Assembly: GCA_013152435.1 (NCBI GenBank) | Contig: JAADGJ010000079.1 | Span: forward strand, 1 to 42,940 | Direction: 5' to 3' | Origin: Chloroflexota bacterium | GTDB lineage: Bacteria > Chloroflexota > Anaerolineae > DUEN01 | DNA length: 42,940 nt | Shown: positions 8,191 to 17,098 of the stretch, piece by piece | Layout of the letters: every line of letters begins with the position of its first letter | How positions within the stretch are numbered: the stretch's first letter is position 1 | Program-made: the position numbers and the translations under genes | The notes under the pieces: generated by a model | Told to the model about the DNA's origin: nothing | Database searches by the model: none | The model's input: the letters and a program-made list of their open reading frames with translations, nothing else

Positions 8191-10818
8191 GATCGTAGGC
8201 GTGGGCGTGGGTGTAGGCGTGGATGTAGGAACAGGCGTTGGGGTGGGGGGCGAAGTGGGCGTGGAGGTAGGCGTGGGCGTCGGCGTTGACGTCGGGGTCG
8301 CCGTCGGTGTAGGAGTAGGGGTGGAGATCGCCGAGGTCGATCGGTAGATCTTCACCGCCATGTCTGTCCCCAGGGCGTTGACGGTGAAGGAGAGCGTTCC
8401 ATCGGCGCCCACGGTGTAGGTGCTTGTGCCCGTCACTGTGCCGGTGTATGTGTCCCACCACTCGGCCGTGTAAGTGCCCTGCGGCAACCCCTGGATCGTC
8501 AGATCGCCGCTCACAGGGGAGATCGAGGCCCCGTTTGCCACGTTCCGCCATGTGTGATTGGCATTGTCGATCCAGAGCAGCACGCGACCCGTCTGGGCGT
8601 CTCGCACGCCCCATGCGCGCAGCCTGCCCGTGGGATCCCCCGTCACCAGTACCTGGGCGCTTCCTTGCAGGTCCGTGCCGATCTCTTCGTAGCTCCCGTT
8701 GTTCAGCGGCTCCCCTTGCATGAAGCGCTCATAGGTGCCGTAGATGGCCCAAAGTGCCTCATTCTCGCCGGTGTTCGTGGACAGGAAGAGCCGCGGGTAC
8801 CACTCGCCGTCGCATGTATATCCGAGCGATCCCACATGGGCCCATAGCTTCTTGTGGTAATAAACGACCTTATGCTCATAGCTCCCCTGCGGCGTGTCGG
8901 AGGAGAGATCGGGATGCTGGGGTTGGGTGCTGGATTGTGCGACCCCTCCCTCCCCGCGCAGGATCGGCTTGTTGTAGTTGAACTGTTGCTTGTATTCTCG
9001 GAATCTCTGCCAGCATTCCCGTACGTATGCGGCGGAATCCGTCCATACGTTGCTGATCAGCTCACAGGATGATCCGCTATCGTTGCAGGACGCCCCGGTC
9101 TCATTGGCGTACCAATGTTTATCCGCATAGTCCAGCAGGTGCCCTCGCTGTGGATCGGTCCAGAAGCTCTCGACGAACCAGCCCCAGAAGGAGTTGGACA
9201 CCAGGAGGGGGCGAGGGGATATCTGGTGGACGAATTCGGCGAAGGCAAACCCCGCCTCGTAGCTCTCCGTGGTCAAGTGGTTCTCGTTGGCCAGCTCCAC
9301 GGAGTGTAGGGCTGTTGAGTAAGACCATCGGGCGATGAAGTAACGCGTATATGCCCGCTGATACCAACGAGATGCCTGCCCATCGGCCGAGTAGAAGTTC
9401 CTGCTGTACGAGGCGGGATCTCCGATCGTCCCGTCCGGCTGGAAGCGATTGAGCACCGCATCGTTCTTATGGAAGAGCGGAAGCTTATGGTAGACGCCAT
9501 ATTGCTCGGAGAGTCGGAAGATCTCGTCGAGCTTCGCCGCGTCTACCTGATCTACATAATTGTAGGTGTCGGGATCGGACCGGCTGAGGAGGTTGGGCCC
9601 CCATCCGCCGTTCCCCGTCTCGTCCCGTTGGAGTCGGATGGAGTGCATCCGGATGCTGCCGGGCTGCACGTTGTTGTAGGGGCTCTTGGCGTCCGTGCTG
9701 ACGTATAGGCCTCGCAGGTAGACCGAGATCGTAGGGGCGTTCACGGTGTTGGTGTACGTCAGCGTATAGTCGTGCCATCCGTCTTGCTTATAATCGCAGG
9801 AGTCGTTGTTGCCGTTCGACTCGTGATAGGTGCTCGTGCTGGAGCAGATGTCGATCCTCGTCCCGTTGATCTCCGCGCGCAGCACTCGTTCTCCGGTGAC
9901 TTTCGCCCGGAAGGTCAGCCTGTACGTCGCCCCCGGCACGGCGGGGATGGTTTGCCCGCTATAGTAGTAAGGGCGGAAACTGAATCGTTTGCCGGATGCC
10001 GTATCCACGTCGTCGGTAAAGATGTTCGACGCTCCGAACTTCCAGGACACGCGGAGGGTATCGCCAAAGGGGATGACGAAGTAATTCGCCCCCTCGCCGG
10101 TGGGGAACCAACGGACGAATTTGATCCCGTTCTCCCCCATCTTCCGGATGTTCGTCCGGATGCGATACAGGCTGTTGAAAGGGTTTCCCTGTTCGATGTT
10201 GATCAGGGGATAGGGGAATGGCGACCCGTCGGAGAACTCGAAGGATTGCGGCTCCGTGGCGCTCACACGGACGAAGCCCTTGCGGTTGGAGTCCACGCAG
10301 GTGAACTCATAGGTGGGCGTCTCGGTCGTGCCGCCGGCGTCGGTGGCGCGGATCTTATATTGCCAGGTGCCGACGATGTCCGGTGTGAATCGGCATCGCC
10401 ACTCCGGTTCGCCTACGGGCAGCAGGGCGATATTGGATCCGCTGCCCACTTCTTCAACCGGTTGGTAGTAGAAGCACGGTAGGACCCTGGCGTTTGCCCA
10501 GTTCGTTTCCCCCGGGGCGAGGAATAGCGCGTCCACGGTGATGCCGGTCCCGCTCTCGACCCCGGGAGGCGTGTTTTCGTCATACGGGAAGTACATGTTC
10601 GTGGCGGTCGTATTGGTGATATCAAAAGAGATCTCGAACTTGGCGTACTTCTCGATCGGGCCAGGTGTTTGAATGGTGACCGTGCTGATGGTGGGGCCTG
10701 CGGCGATGGCGTTCGTTGGCGTGTCCTGCGCAGGGGCCGCCGGAGCGGCCTCAACCAGCCCCATGGTGATGATACCTATGATCAGTACTCCTAGTGTGAG
10801 TACCTGTATTCGTCTCAT
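6820..10818 (-). CDS. Secreted DUF5060/GH-like protein with cohesin, dockerin, cohesin tail
   Basis: 1332 residues. Signal peptide about 1-28. Residues 42-185 resemble DUF5060, an N-terminal domain of some clan-A glycoside hydrolases. The next section looks like a TIM-barrel hydrolase interrupted by a carbohydrate-binding-like beta domain (about 280-400). VELANENH (507-514) gives an Asn-Glu acid/base candidate and PILRGEGG (618-625) a Glu nucleophile candidate. A Thr/Pro linker (about 830-875) leads to a cohesin-like domain (880-1010), a beta domain, a dockerin with two intact Ca loops (GDINDDNAIDILDF and ADLNEDACVDLLDF, about 1107-1164), a second cohesin-like domain and the ending YRSYLPAVQN. 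It probably acts on an extracellular polysaccharide, perhaps the locus's own. Substrate unknown. Confidence 0.82.
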   Translation of the reverse strand: MRRIQVLTLGVLIIGIITMGLVEAAPAAPAQDTPTNAIAAGPTISTVTIQTPGPIEKYAKFEISFDITNTTATNMYFPYDENTPPGVESGTGITVDALFLAPGETNWANARVLPCFYYQPVEEVGSGSNIALLPVGEPEWRCRFTPDIVGTWQYKIRATDAGGTTETPTYEFTCVDSNRKGFVRVSATEPQSFEFSDGSPFPYPLINIEQGNPFNSLYRIRTNIRKMGENGIKFVRWFPTGEGANYFVIPFGDTLRVSWKFGASNIFTDDVDTASGKRFSFRPYYYSGQTIPAVPGATYRLTFRAKVTGERVLRAEINGTRIDICSSTSTYHESNGNNDSCDYKQDGWHDYTLTYTNTVNAPTISVYLRGLYVSTDAKSPYNNVQPGSIRMHSIRLQRDETGNGGWGPNLLSRSDPDTYNYVDQVDAAKLDEIFRLSEQYGVYHKLPLFHKNDAVLNRFQPDGTIGDPASYSRNFYSADGQASRWYQRAYTRYFIARWSYSTALHSVELANENHLTTESYEAGFAFAEFVHQISPRPLLVSNSFWGWFVESFWTDPQRGHLLDYADKHWYANETGASCNDSGSSCELISNVWTDSAAYVRECWQRFREYKQQFNYNKPILRGEGGVAQSSTQPQHPDLSSDTPQGSYEHKVVYYHKKLWAHVGSLGYTCDGEWYPRLFLSTNTGENEALWAIYGTYERFMQGEPLNNGSYEEIGTDLQGSAQVLVTGDPTGRLRAWGVRDAQTGRVLLWIDNANHTWRNVANGASISPVSGDLTIQGLPQGTYTAEWWDTYTGTVTGTSTYTVGADGTLSFTVNALGTDMAVKIYRSTSAISTPTPTPTATPTSTPTPTPTSTPTSPPTPTPVPTSTPTPTPTPTIDGSQVALIVTPTSLTVTAGETFTLTVQVRANAQLVDGAAAYLDFDPAVLQVVSITPGSTLNTTIQNDFDNANGRINYAAGLLGSTTSGTFTLAQIAFQATSGTTGTSITFSTQDPRRSDITLHGSSVLQRTAGATIAIGDATLQGQIQLQGRPPAPHERWRAHLSISLTVPGESSPRYTFASTASDRGQLTLTGLLPGTYDIRVKNRHTLRNRRVVTLTSGVNLVYLGELQEGDINDDNAIDILDFSLLAAAFAKCQNVSGFDDRADLNEDACVDLLDFSLLAMNFGESGDQLVEDVGSGQTSIPEPSVTLAAIPTVRHLVAGQVFDLILQVQAGAQPVDAAAAYLVFDPSALRVLSVTPGTALGTILQNEFDNADGRVHYAAGLLDSTASGTFTLARITFQVIQATPDMRITLSSFKPYRSDVTYQGRSVLARAQEIRLTAMRARYRSYLPAVQN

Positions 10819-10879
10819 TTCAAGAACCTCTCGCCTCAGGATCTTCCGTTGGGTTGTCCTGAAGGTGTTGCTTTGCGTG

Positions 10880-12270
10880 TTACCGCCCGATGGCGGGCAG
10901 GTAGGATCGGTATCGGATTTGAGCCGTCGTCAGGGTGCCATCCTGGGCTTGTGCCAGCACGGACCATCCCATCGAGCTTACATCGGTCTCGTGGGAATCC
11001 GTGGCTGTGAGCCGGATGGCGGTATCGGCGGCCTCACCGACCACTCGGAATGTGATATGCGCCAGAGCGAACCGGCCGGATGTCTGTTCGCCTAGCAGGC
11101 CGGCCGCGTAGCGCGCCCATCCGGCTGTGTTGTCGAACTCGCTCTGGATCACCGTGCTCAGCGTTTCCCCGGGTGTGATAGACTCCACCTGGAGCACGTC
11201 GGGGTCGAACTGGATGTAGGCCGTTGCCCCATCGATCGGCTGCTCGTTCGCCTCCACAGCGATCGTGGCCCCGATGGTCTGCCCCACCCAGGCGAATGGC
11301 GCGTCCGGCACGATGGACAGGCGAGCCGTTCGCGACGGGAGATCCATCCGATCGGCCGAGCGGCCTTGCCCTGTCGCACCGGACTGGCCACTGCCGGAGT
11401 TTTGCACCACGATATCACCGGTCTTTCCGAAGTTCATGGCCAGCAGCGAGAAATCGAGCAGGTTGGTGCATCCATCCTCGTTAAAGTCGACCTGGCTGTT
11501 GTATCCTGTGTCACCCTGGCATTGGGCAAAGGCTCCTGCGAGGAGCGAGAAGTCCAGGATGTTCACAGCGTTGTCGTTGTTGGCATCCCCTTCTGACAGC
11601 TCGCCCAGATGCAAGACGTTTACCCCCGGATTCAAGGTGGCCGTGAGCAGGTTCTGCAACGTATGGGTGTTCTTGACCCGTATCTCGTAGGTTCCCGGCG
11701 AGATGCTGCCGATCGTGAGGCCTCCCTGATCCGAGGTGGTGGTCGTGAAGGTGTAACGCGGTGTGGTTTCACCAGGGATCGTCAGCTTTACGGACAGGTT
11801 GACGCGCCAGCGCTCGTGAGGGGCGGGCGGGCGTCCTTGCAGTTGGATCTGCCCCTGGAGGGTGGCCGTGGCGACGGTGATGGTGGCCCCTTCGGCGGCC
11901 TGGAGAACCGAGGTCCCTTGCAGCGTGATGTCGCTGCGGCGCGGGGCCTGGGTAGCGAAGGAGATGGTTGTAGAAGCCGCCTCCTGGATCGCCTGGAAGG
12001 CCACCTGTGCCAGTGTAAAGGTGCCCGAGGCTGTGTTGCCCAGCAGCCCAGCGGCGTAGTTCACCTGGCCGGTCGCGTTATCGAAGTCGTTCTGGATGAT
12101 GGTGCTCAGGGTTGTGCCGGGCGTAATCGATACCACGCGCAGGATGGAAGGGTCGAAGTCCAGAAATGCCGCTGCGCCGTCCACGGGCTGTGGGCCTGCC
12201 TGGATCTGCACGGTGAGGGTGAATACCTCGCCGGTGGCAACGGTGAGGGAAGCCGGTACGATGGCAAGCG
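10880..12270 (-). repeat. Duplicated C-terminal coding module, copy B
   Basis: Partner of 6820-8190. Shared landmarks in both proteins are NYAAGLLG, RRSDITL, LQGQIQLQGRPPAPHERW, RVKN.HTL, NILDFSLLA or DILDFSLLA, LLDFSLLAMNFG and RYRSYLPA. The N-terminal catalytic parts are unrelated, so the tail is a swappable cassette. Confidence 0.75.
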
Positions 12271-14965
12271 TTACCGGGACGTCCGTAGGTGTTGGCGTAG
12301 GCGTTGGTGTGGGCGTAGGCGGCGGTGTCGGTGTGGCCGTGGGCGTCGGCGTATTCGTCGGCACAGGCGTGGGTGTGGGCGTGGGCAGGCTGACGCCATT
12401 GAAGATGGGAAGTGTGACCCAACTGTAGCCTCGATATGCTTTAATGGTCTCCGCGAGCTTGTGGATGTAGTACAGGTCGCCACGCTCCATCCATGGGATA
12501 TCCAGGTAGGAGGCCAGCGCATCGGGAGACTCGTGGAGGATCCAGGCCCGGGCGAGGAAGATCTGATAGGACATCTCAGGGATGGCGTAATTGTTCTCCT
12601 GCCCGAGCGTTTGTCGGCCGAACGCGAGATACCAGTCGGGCATGTTCTCGGCCACCCGATCCACGAATGTGCGGGCCCAAAGGCGGCTCTCCGGCCGGTC
12701 GGAGAGGAATCGGGCCAGTTCCGGCACCAGGCCGATATAGGGGAGCACCCCCTGGCCGTACCCCGGATGGATGATGTCATCGAAGCGGACCCCGAACTGG
12801 TTCAGATTGGCCACGCTGCGGACGTCGTGTTCCGGCCCCGTCCAGTTGTAGGTGTACAGGCGCCCGATCCAACTTCTTTCGAGATATCGCACCATCCAGT
12901 CGGCGCGACCCGCGATGTAGTCGGCTCTGCCGTACTGGTCGAAGGGCACGGTGCGGCCGTTCGCGTATCTTCGATACATGACCCGGCCGTACTGATCAAG
13001 CCATCCGCTTTCCGTGGGCAAAACGATGAAGTCGCGATTGTGGAGATAGAAGGAGTATCTCTCCAGGGCATATCGGAAGATGGCAGCTTTTGCAAATGTG
13101 CCCCATAGCAGAGGGATCCCTTCGACATCGTTGGCCTGATAGGCCAGCCTGAGGGCGCCTACGAGCCCCGCGAAGTGTTTGTTCGCGTCGATGATCCCTC
13201 CCCATCCATCGAACAGGCCGGTGCGATTCCCCGGGCATGTTCTCAGATCGCCATTGGGCCATTGATACCATCCAAGCGTGGCCCAGTCTTGTTGATAGAG
13301 ATAGGGGTAGAGGATCGTCCTGATGGTAGACCAATTCTGTGCGACGGAGGTATCTCCGGTCTCCCTCGCGTATTCCGAGAGGTAGTAAAGGGTCTCCTCT
13401 GGGATAAGGTTGTTGACTTTGTAATGATTGATCCGATCAACGCAGGTGTTATGAGCCTGGACGACCTGCTGCATCTCCTCCTGATCGATTTTCCAGCGCT
13501 CTCGCCTGCTCCCCTCGTCGCTCCTCAAGACGGCGATCGATTCGGGTGGATAGTTCGTGCGCTCTTGGGTCAGGTAATTGATGAGGGCCGTTTTCTGTTG
13601 GCTGTCCAGTACGGGCAGGGCCTCGCTGAGGAAGAACAGCGTCTCGCCCGGGTGACCCCACGTGAGTCGGCCCTTGTGGAACCAGTACAGCGCGAAGCCG
13701 TTGGTCGCTGGATACCAGGGGGCGAGGTGCCCCGCGTCTAGCACCTTCTGCGTCTCGTTGCGGAGCCTTTGCGCGATCCAGGAAGGCTCTCCCGTCCCTG
13801 AGCTGGTGACTCTGGCCTCTTTGACGTATTTCCCGAGCCCTGTCACGGAGTACGTGTATTGGTCGGCTCCCTCAAATCCCACGTAGGGTCCGATCGCGGT
13901 GAACAGGTTTGTAGAGACCGGCTCTGTGGGGGTCTGGATGGGGAAGCCTTCCTCCCTGGCCAGGGCGAGCATGGGGGGCAGGGGGGCCAGCCTTGTACCC
14001 CCGCTTCGGATCGTGACGTAGTTCAAACGCCCCGTGACGGTGATCGTGTCCGTGGTCTCGTCGTAGGCGTAGGTCTCCGTAGCGGAGACGGGGACCTCTG
14101 CGAGGTGCCCGGCCCACCAGTTTGCCCTCGCGATGACGCTTTGAGGAAGCCCCGAAGTCCACTGATCCGTCTCGCCGACCAGCGGATATTTGTCCCCAAA
14201 GAGGGGAAGGATGGCGATTCGGCCCGCCTGTGAGGAGAATCGCACTTCAAGCCCGCTCGATTGCGGTGTGATGCTTACAGGAGACCGCTCAAAGATGAAC
14301 AGAATTGGTGAGTCCACAGCATACACGGGCACGGGCAGGCCGAACTGTGAGTTCCAAGGGAAGTTCGTTGACTCGAATCCTGCGCCCGAGCCGAACCAGA
14401 CGAGAAGCCAGGAACTGTTCAGACCGTCAAGCGGCAGATTCGCGATCTCAGATTGCGATACCACGCGATCCGGAGTGGCGAAGTAGCGGGGCTGTGGAGC
14501 CCCTCCGCCGAAGAACGTGATCGTCTGTGAGGTGGTCTCCGCGACCAGGGCGGGGGTCAGACGGCTGATGTAGAGCCTCAATGTGGAGGCGAAATCGACA
14601 GTGACATGTGACCAGTCGTTTTCCACCACGGTATAACCGGATGAGGAGGCTCCCGTGTATATGGTGCCAAAATCCAACGGCGGATTTTGGGGTGGAATCT
14701 GCGCTCCTGTAGTGCCGAAGGGAACGATGGTGTCGTATATGCGCGCGTTCTTCTGCAACCTGGGCCAATCCTGCAAGAGCACTTGGAATCCCAGGCCTGC
14801 GGCCTGATCGTTAAAGATGCCTTTCCCCTGTCCGTCCGCCTGGAAGTCCGGCCATCCTTGCGCGTGCGTTACGGCGTTTCCTGTCGGAAAATACCAGAAA
14901 ATGGAGCCCGCCATGAACGCCAGCAAGAAGAGCCAGATGGTCCCCTTCTTCGTTTTTCCCATCAT
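10880..14965 (-). CDS. Large secreted protein of unknown catalytic type with cohesin, dockerin, cohesin tail
   Basis: About 1361 residues. A signal peptide ends near THAQG. The first 800 residues are not assigned to a family: a beta-rich part is followed by an aromatic, helix-rich part (for example ALYWFHKGRLTWGHPGETLF and FDGWGGIIDANKHFAGLVGA) that could be an alpha/alpha toroid as in polysaccharide lyases and some hydrolases. A Thr/Pro linker then leads to a cohesin-like domain, a beta domain, a dockerin with two Ca loops (GDANNDNAVNILDF, VDFNEDGCTNLLDF), a second cohesin-like domain and the ending YRSYLPAIGR. I chose the ATG at 14965 (or the next ATG at 14962) because AGGTGG sits just upstream; a GTG at 14977 overlaps the previous stop. 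Role in extracellular polysaccharide handling is inferred. Confidence 0.8.
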   Translation of the reverse strand: MMGKTKKGTIWLFLLAFMAGSIFWYFPTGNAVTHAQGWPDFQADGQGKGIFNDQAAGLGFQVLLQDWPRLQKNARIYDTIVPFGTTGAQIPPQNPPLDFGTIYTGASSSGYTVVENDWSHVTVDFASTLRLYISRLTPALVAETTSQTITFFGGGAPQPRYFATPDRVVSQSEIANLPLDGLNSSWLLVWFGSGAGFESTNFPWNSQFGLPVPVYAVDSPILFIFERSPVSITPQSSGLEVRFSSQAGRIAILPLFGDKYPLVGETDQWTSGLPQSVIARANWWAGHLAEVPVSATETYAYDETTDTITVTGRLNYVTIRSGGTRLAPLPPMLALAREEGFPIQTPTEPVSTNLFTAIGPYVGFEGADQYTYSVTGLGKYVKEARVTSSGTGEPSWIAQRLRNETQKVLDAGHLAPWYPATNGFALYWFHKGRLTWGHPGETLFFLSEALPVLDSQQKTALINYLTQERTNYPPESIAVLRSDEGSRRERWKIDQEEMQQVVQAHNTCVDRINHYKVNNLIPEETLYYLSEYARETGDTSVAQNWSTIRTILYPYLYQQDWATLGWYQWPNGDLRTCPGNRTGLFDGWGGIIDANKHFAGLVGALRLAYQANDVEGIPLLWGTFAKAAIFRYALERYSFYLHNRDFIVLPTESGWLDQYGRVMYRRYANGRTVPFDQYGRADYIAGRADWMVRYLERSWIGRLYTYNWTGPEHDVRSVANLNQFGVRFDDIIHPGYGQGVLPYIGLVPELARFLSDRPESRLWARTFVDRVAENMPDWYLAFGRQTLGQENNYAIPEMSYQIFLARAWILHESPDALASYLDIPWMERGDLYYIHKLAETIKAYRGYSWVTLPIFNGVSLPTPTPTPVPTNTPTPTATPTPPPTPTPTPTPTPTDVPVTLAIVPASLTVATGEVFTLTVQIQAGPQPVDGAAAFLDFDPSILRVVSITPGTTLSTIIQNDFDNATGQVNYAAGLLGNTASGTFTLAQVAFQAIQEAASTTISFATQAPRRSDITLQGTSVLQAAEGATITVATATLQGQIQLQGRPPAPHERWRVNLSVKLTIPGETTPRYTFTTTTSDQGGLTIGSISPGTYEIRVKNTHTLQNLLTATLNPGVNVLHLGELSEGDANNDNAVNILDFSLLAGAFAQCQGDTGYNSQVDFNEDGCTNLLDFSLLAMNFGKTGDIVVQNSGSGQSGATGQGRSADRMDLPSRTARLSIVPDAPFAWVGQTIGATIAVEANEQPIDGATAYIQFDPDVLQVESITPGETLSTVIQSEFDNTAGWARYAAGLLGEQTSGRFALAHITFRVVGEAADTAIRLTATDSHETDVSSMGWSVLAQAQDGTLTTAQIRYRSYLPAIGR

Positions 14966-14973
14966 GGTCCACC

Positions 14974-16476
14974 TCACTGTGACGTCCAGGCCGCGATTTG
15001 ATGAAACACGATATGGTAGAAATATCCATTTGCGATCGACACGCTGTTGTTCGCGTTGTTCACGTTATCTGTCAACTGCCACCACCGTCTAGGTACATCA
15101 TTGGAGGAGAACGGATAGAACTGTCTGGTTCTCCAGTCGAATACGCCGGTCCACTGGGCGTTTGCCTCCTGGGTGTGGAAGAGATACAGGAGATCCCCTC
15201 CCACGCTGGCATTCACGTTTTCCGTGGCGTTCCCACCGCTGAAAGGTGGCGGCGGCAGGATGATGTCATCGATGAGCTGTGTCTGCAGGTTCAGCCGTCC
15301 CCATCCATAGCCGATGAAAATCCAGGGGATCACCACGCCTCCCTTCCCGTCCGCCACGGGAGGCGGCGGTGGCCCGGGAAGGGTCATCGCGTGGAAGTGC
15401 GGCGGGATAAAGGCTTGCCGCCCGTCGGATTCATTGAGGATAAATAGACTTTGCTCGTACGGATGGTCCGTGAAGTATTGGACCACGTTACTCTGGGCGT
15501 CACGGAGCTCTTGTGGCATGGGAGATCCGCCATACAGGAAATCGTTGTACTGCTGGATACGAGAGCTGTATTCCCCAGCGTTCCAGGTCCTGTTGAAGGG
15601 GGCGATGCCCTCGATGATGTTCGTCGTATGCGTCATCATCGGACGGATCATCACATATCCCTGATAGACGACCGGGTGATATTGTCGGCAGCTTTGGCCA
15701 TACAGCTTCTCGCTTCTCCACACCTCCGCGCCCGTCTGGGAGTTCAAAGCGTGTACGTACATCGCCTCGTCGCAGAAGTAGACCCGGCCGTTGTTATAGG
15801 CGGCCGTGTTCAGGATAGGCGCTCCCGCGTCGAAGCTCCATTTCTGACTTCCCGTCTCCAGGTCCAATGCGTAGAAGATGCCTGCTCGTTCGCCTATGAA
15901 GACGGTGCTCTCGGCGATCAGAGGGGCGCTTGAGAATCCGGTGTGCCCTCCCGCCTGGAATCGCCATACCAGGGCCCCCGTTGCCGTGGCGACCGCATGC
16001 ACGCTCCCGTCCAGGGTCGCGATGATCACTTTCCCGGCCTCACAGGCAGCGGTATGGAGAACCGCGCTACCGGCGTTGTATCGCCAGAGCTCCTGTCCGT
16101 TTGTCGCGTCGAGCGCGTAGAGGTTACCAGCCTCCGTCGGGACGAAGACCTTGCCGTCACAGACGATGGCCTGCACGTTGGGGCTAACCCGTTCCGGCTG
16201 GAAGTTACGGTACCAGGCCAGCTGGAAGGGGGGATTTACCGTCTCCGGTGTGTATCCCGTGCGTTGTGGATCATGTTGCAGTTGGGGCCACTCGCCCGGG
16301 GCCGCGATCTGGGTGATGCTTGTATCCGGGACGTCGGAGGCGGTCGGGGTGGCTTCTGCGTGAGCGGTGACGACGGCCTGTGTGGTGCTTGTGCTGGCGA
16401 TCGCTTGCGTGAGCGTGATCGTCAGCAAGGTCAGAATCAGGACGATCAGGAGAACGGATCGTTTGGATCGTTTCAT
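14974..16476 (-). CDS. Secreted PQQ-type beta-propeller protein
   Basis: About 500 residues. The ATG at 16476 is chosen because GAGGAG precedes it by about 8 bases and it starts a classic signal peptide (MKRSKRSVLLIVLILTLLTI). The mature protein has repeated PQQ-like blades: GNLYALDATNGQELWRYNAG, GSVHAVATATGALVWRFQAG, GIFYALDLETGSQKWSFDAG and YVHALNSQTGAEVWRS. The C-terminal 200 residues are less regular. Such propellers in secreted proteins usually bind other proteins or sugars, not PQQ itself. Its stop overlaps a GTG of the next gene, so it is probably co-translated with the cohesin-dockerin protein. Exact function unknown. Confidence 0.83.
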   Translation of the reverse strand: MKRSKRSVLLIVLILTLLTITLTQAIASTSTTQAVVTAHAEATPTASDVPDTSITQIAAPGEWPQLQHDPQRTGYTPETVNPPFQLAWYRNFQPERVSPNVQAIVCDGKVFVPTEAGNLYALDATNGQELWRYNAGSAVLHTAACEAGKVIIATLDGSVHAVATATGALVWRFQAGGHTGFSSAPLIAESTVFIGERAGIFYALDLETGSQKWSFDAGAPILNTAAYNNGRVYFCDEAMYVHALNSQTGAEVWRSEKLYGQSCRQYHPVVYQGYVMIRPMMTHTTNIIEGIAPFNRTWNAGEYSSRIQQYNDFLYGGSPMPQELRDAQSNVVQYFTDHPYEQSLFILNESDGRQAFIPPHFHAMTLPGPPPPPVADGKGGVVIPWIFIGYGWGRLNLQTQLIDDIILPPPPFSGGNATENVNASVGGDLLYLFHTQEANAQWTGVFDWRTRQFYPFSSNDVPRRWWQLTDNVNNANNSVSIANGYFYHIVFHQIAAWTSQ

Positions 16477-16573
16477 TTTCGGTGCTCCTCGTACCACAAA
16501 GTTCTCGGCCGGCGTCCGATTTTTTACGCGAGACTTATGTGTGGACGAGGCCATCCATGCAACGCAATGATAA

Positions 16574-16631
16574 TAGCGACTAGTGGTGATTGGGACTGGT
16601 TCTCTTGTCCTAGTGAGTGGATTAGTCGCTA
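16574..16631. promoter_or_regulatory. Spaced inverted repeat upstream of the PQQ-propeller gene
   Basis: TAGCGACTA at 16574-16582 and TAGTCGCTA at 16623-16631 are perfect inverted copies 40 bases apart, about 100 bases upstream of the ATG at 16476. They could be operator half-sites or a loop-forming pair. A TATTAT on the minus strand overlaps the inner arm. Evidence is limited to symmetry. Confidence 0.3.
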
Positions 16632-17063
16632 GTACTGAACACCCAGAATGGCGTCAGAGACGTTTGATTCGCTGCCGATGGGGCCTCGCGGGACGAATAG
16701 GGTGGCTTGCACACCTCGATTTAGAAACGGCCGGGTACACAGGTAAGATGCGGAAGGAAGCGATCCGTCGCCTTACGGGAACCCGCCGATCACTATTCGG
16801 TTGGATGTTAGCAGATGGGTCTCTAGCATACGGTCTTTTCTTGGAGGAGTCAAAGGGGAGGAGGCGCGTGGAAGTTCCATGTTGCGGGGGCGATCGGGGG
16901 GACCTGTGGAGGGTGATGGAGCTGGGCTTTGACGCCCTGACTCGTGAGGGCGGCTACCGCCGGAGGGGATCTCATAATCCCGCCACTGCCTTCTCTAGGA
17001 CGGCGGGGGTATGGCGATCGCATTCCCTCTCTCGATTCTTTGCAATGGATCACTGTGCTTACA

Positions 17064-17098
17064 GAAAGAGGCGTAGCCGATTGGGCTACGCCTCTTTC
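17064..17098. terminator. 15-bp perfect hairpin, possible bidirectional terminator
   Basis: GAAAGAGGCGTAGCC, loop GATTG, GGCTACGCCTCTTTC. The stem ends in CTCTTTC on both strands, giving short U-rich arms either way. It lies between repeat copy 2 and the PQQ-propeller gene, so on the minus strand it could end transcripts of the glycosyltransferase operon (17403 upward). Confidence 0.6.

Noticed and set aside
11609-13108. 499-codon plus-strand open frame opposite the cohesin-dockerin gene
   Set aside because: It is antisense to a well-supported secreted protein and its Gly/Arg/Val-rich repeats mirror the Thr/Pro linker and dockerin codons.
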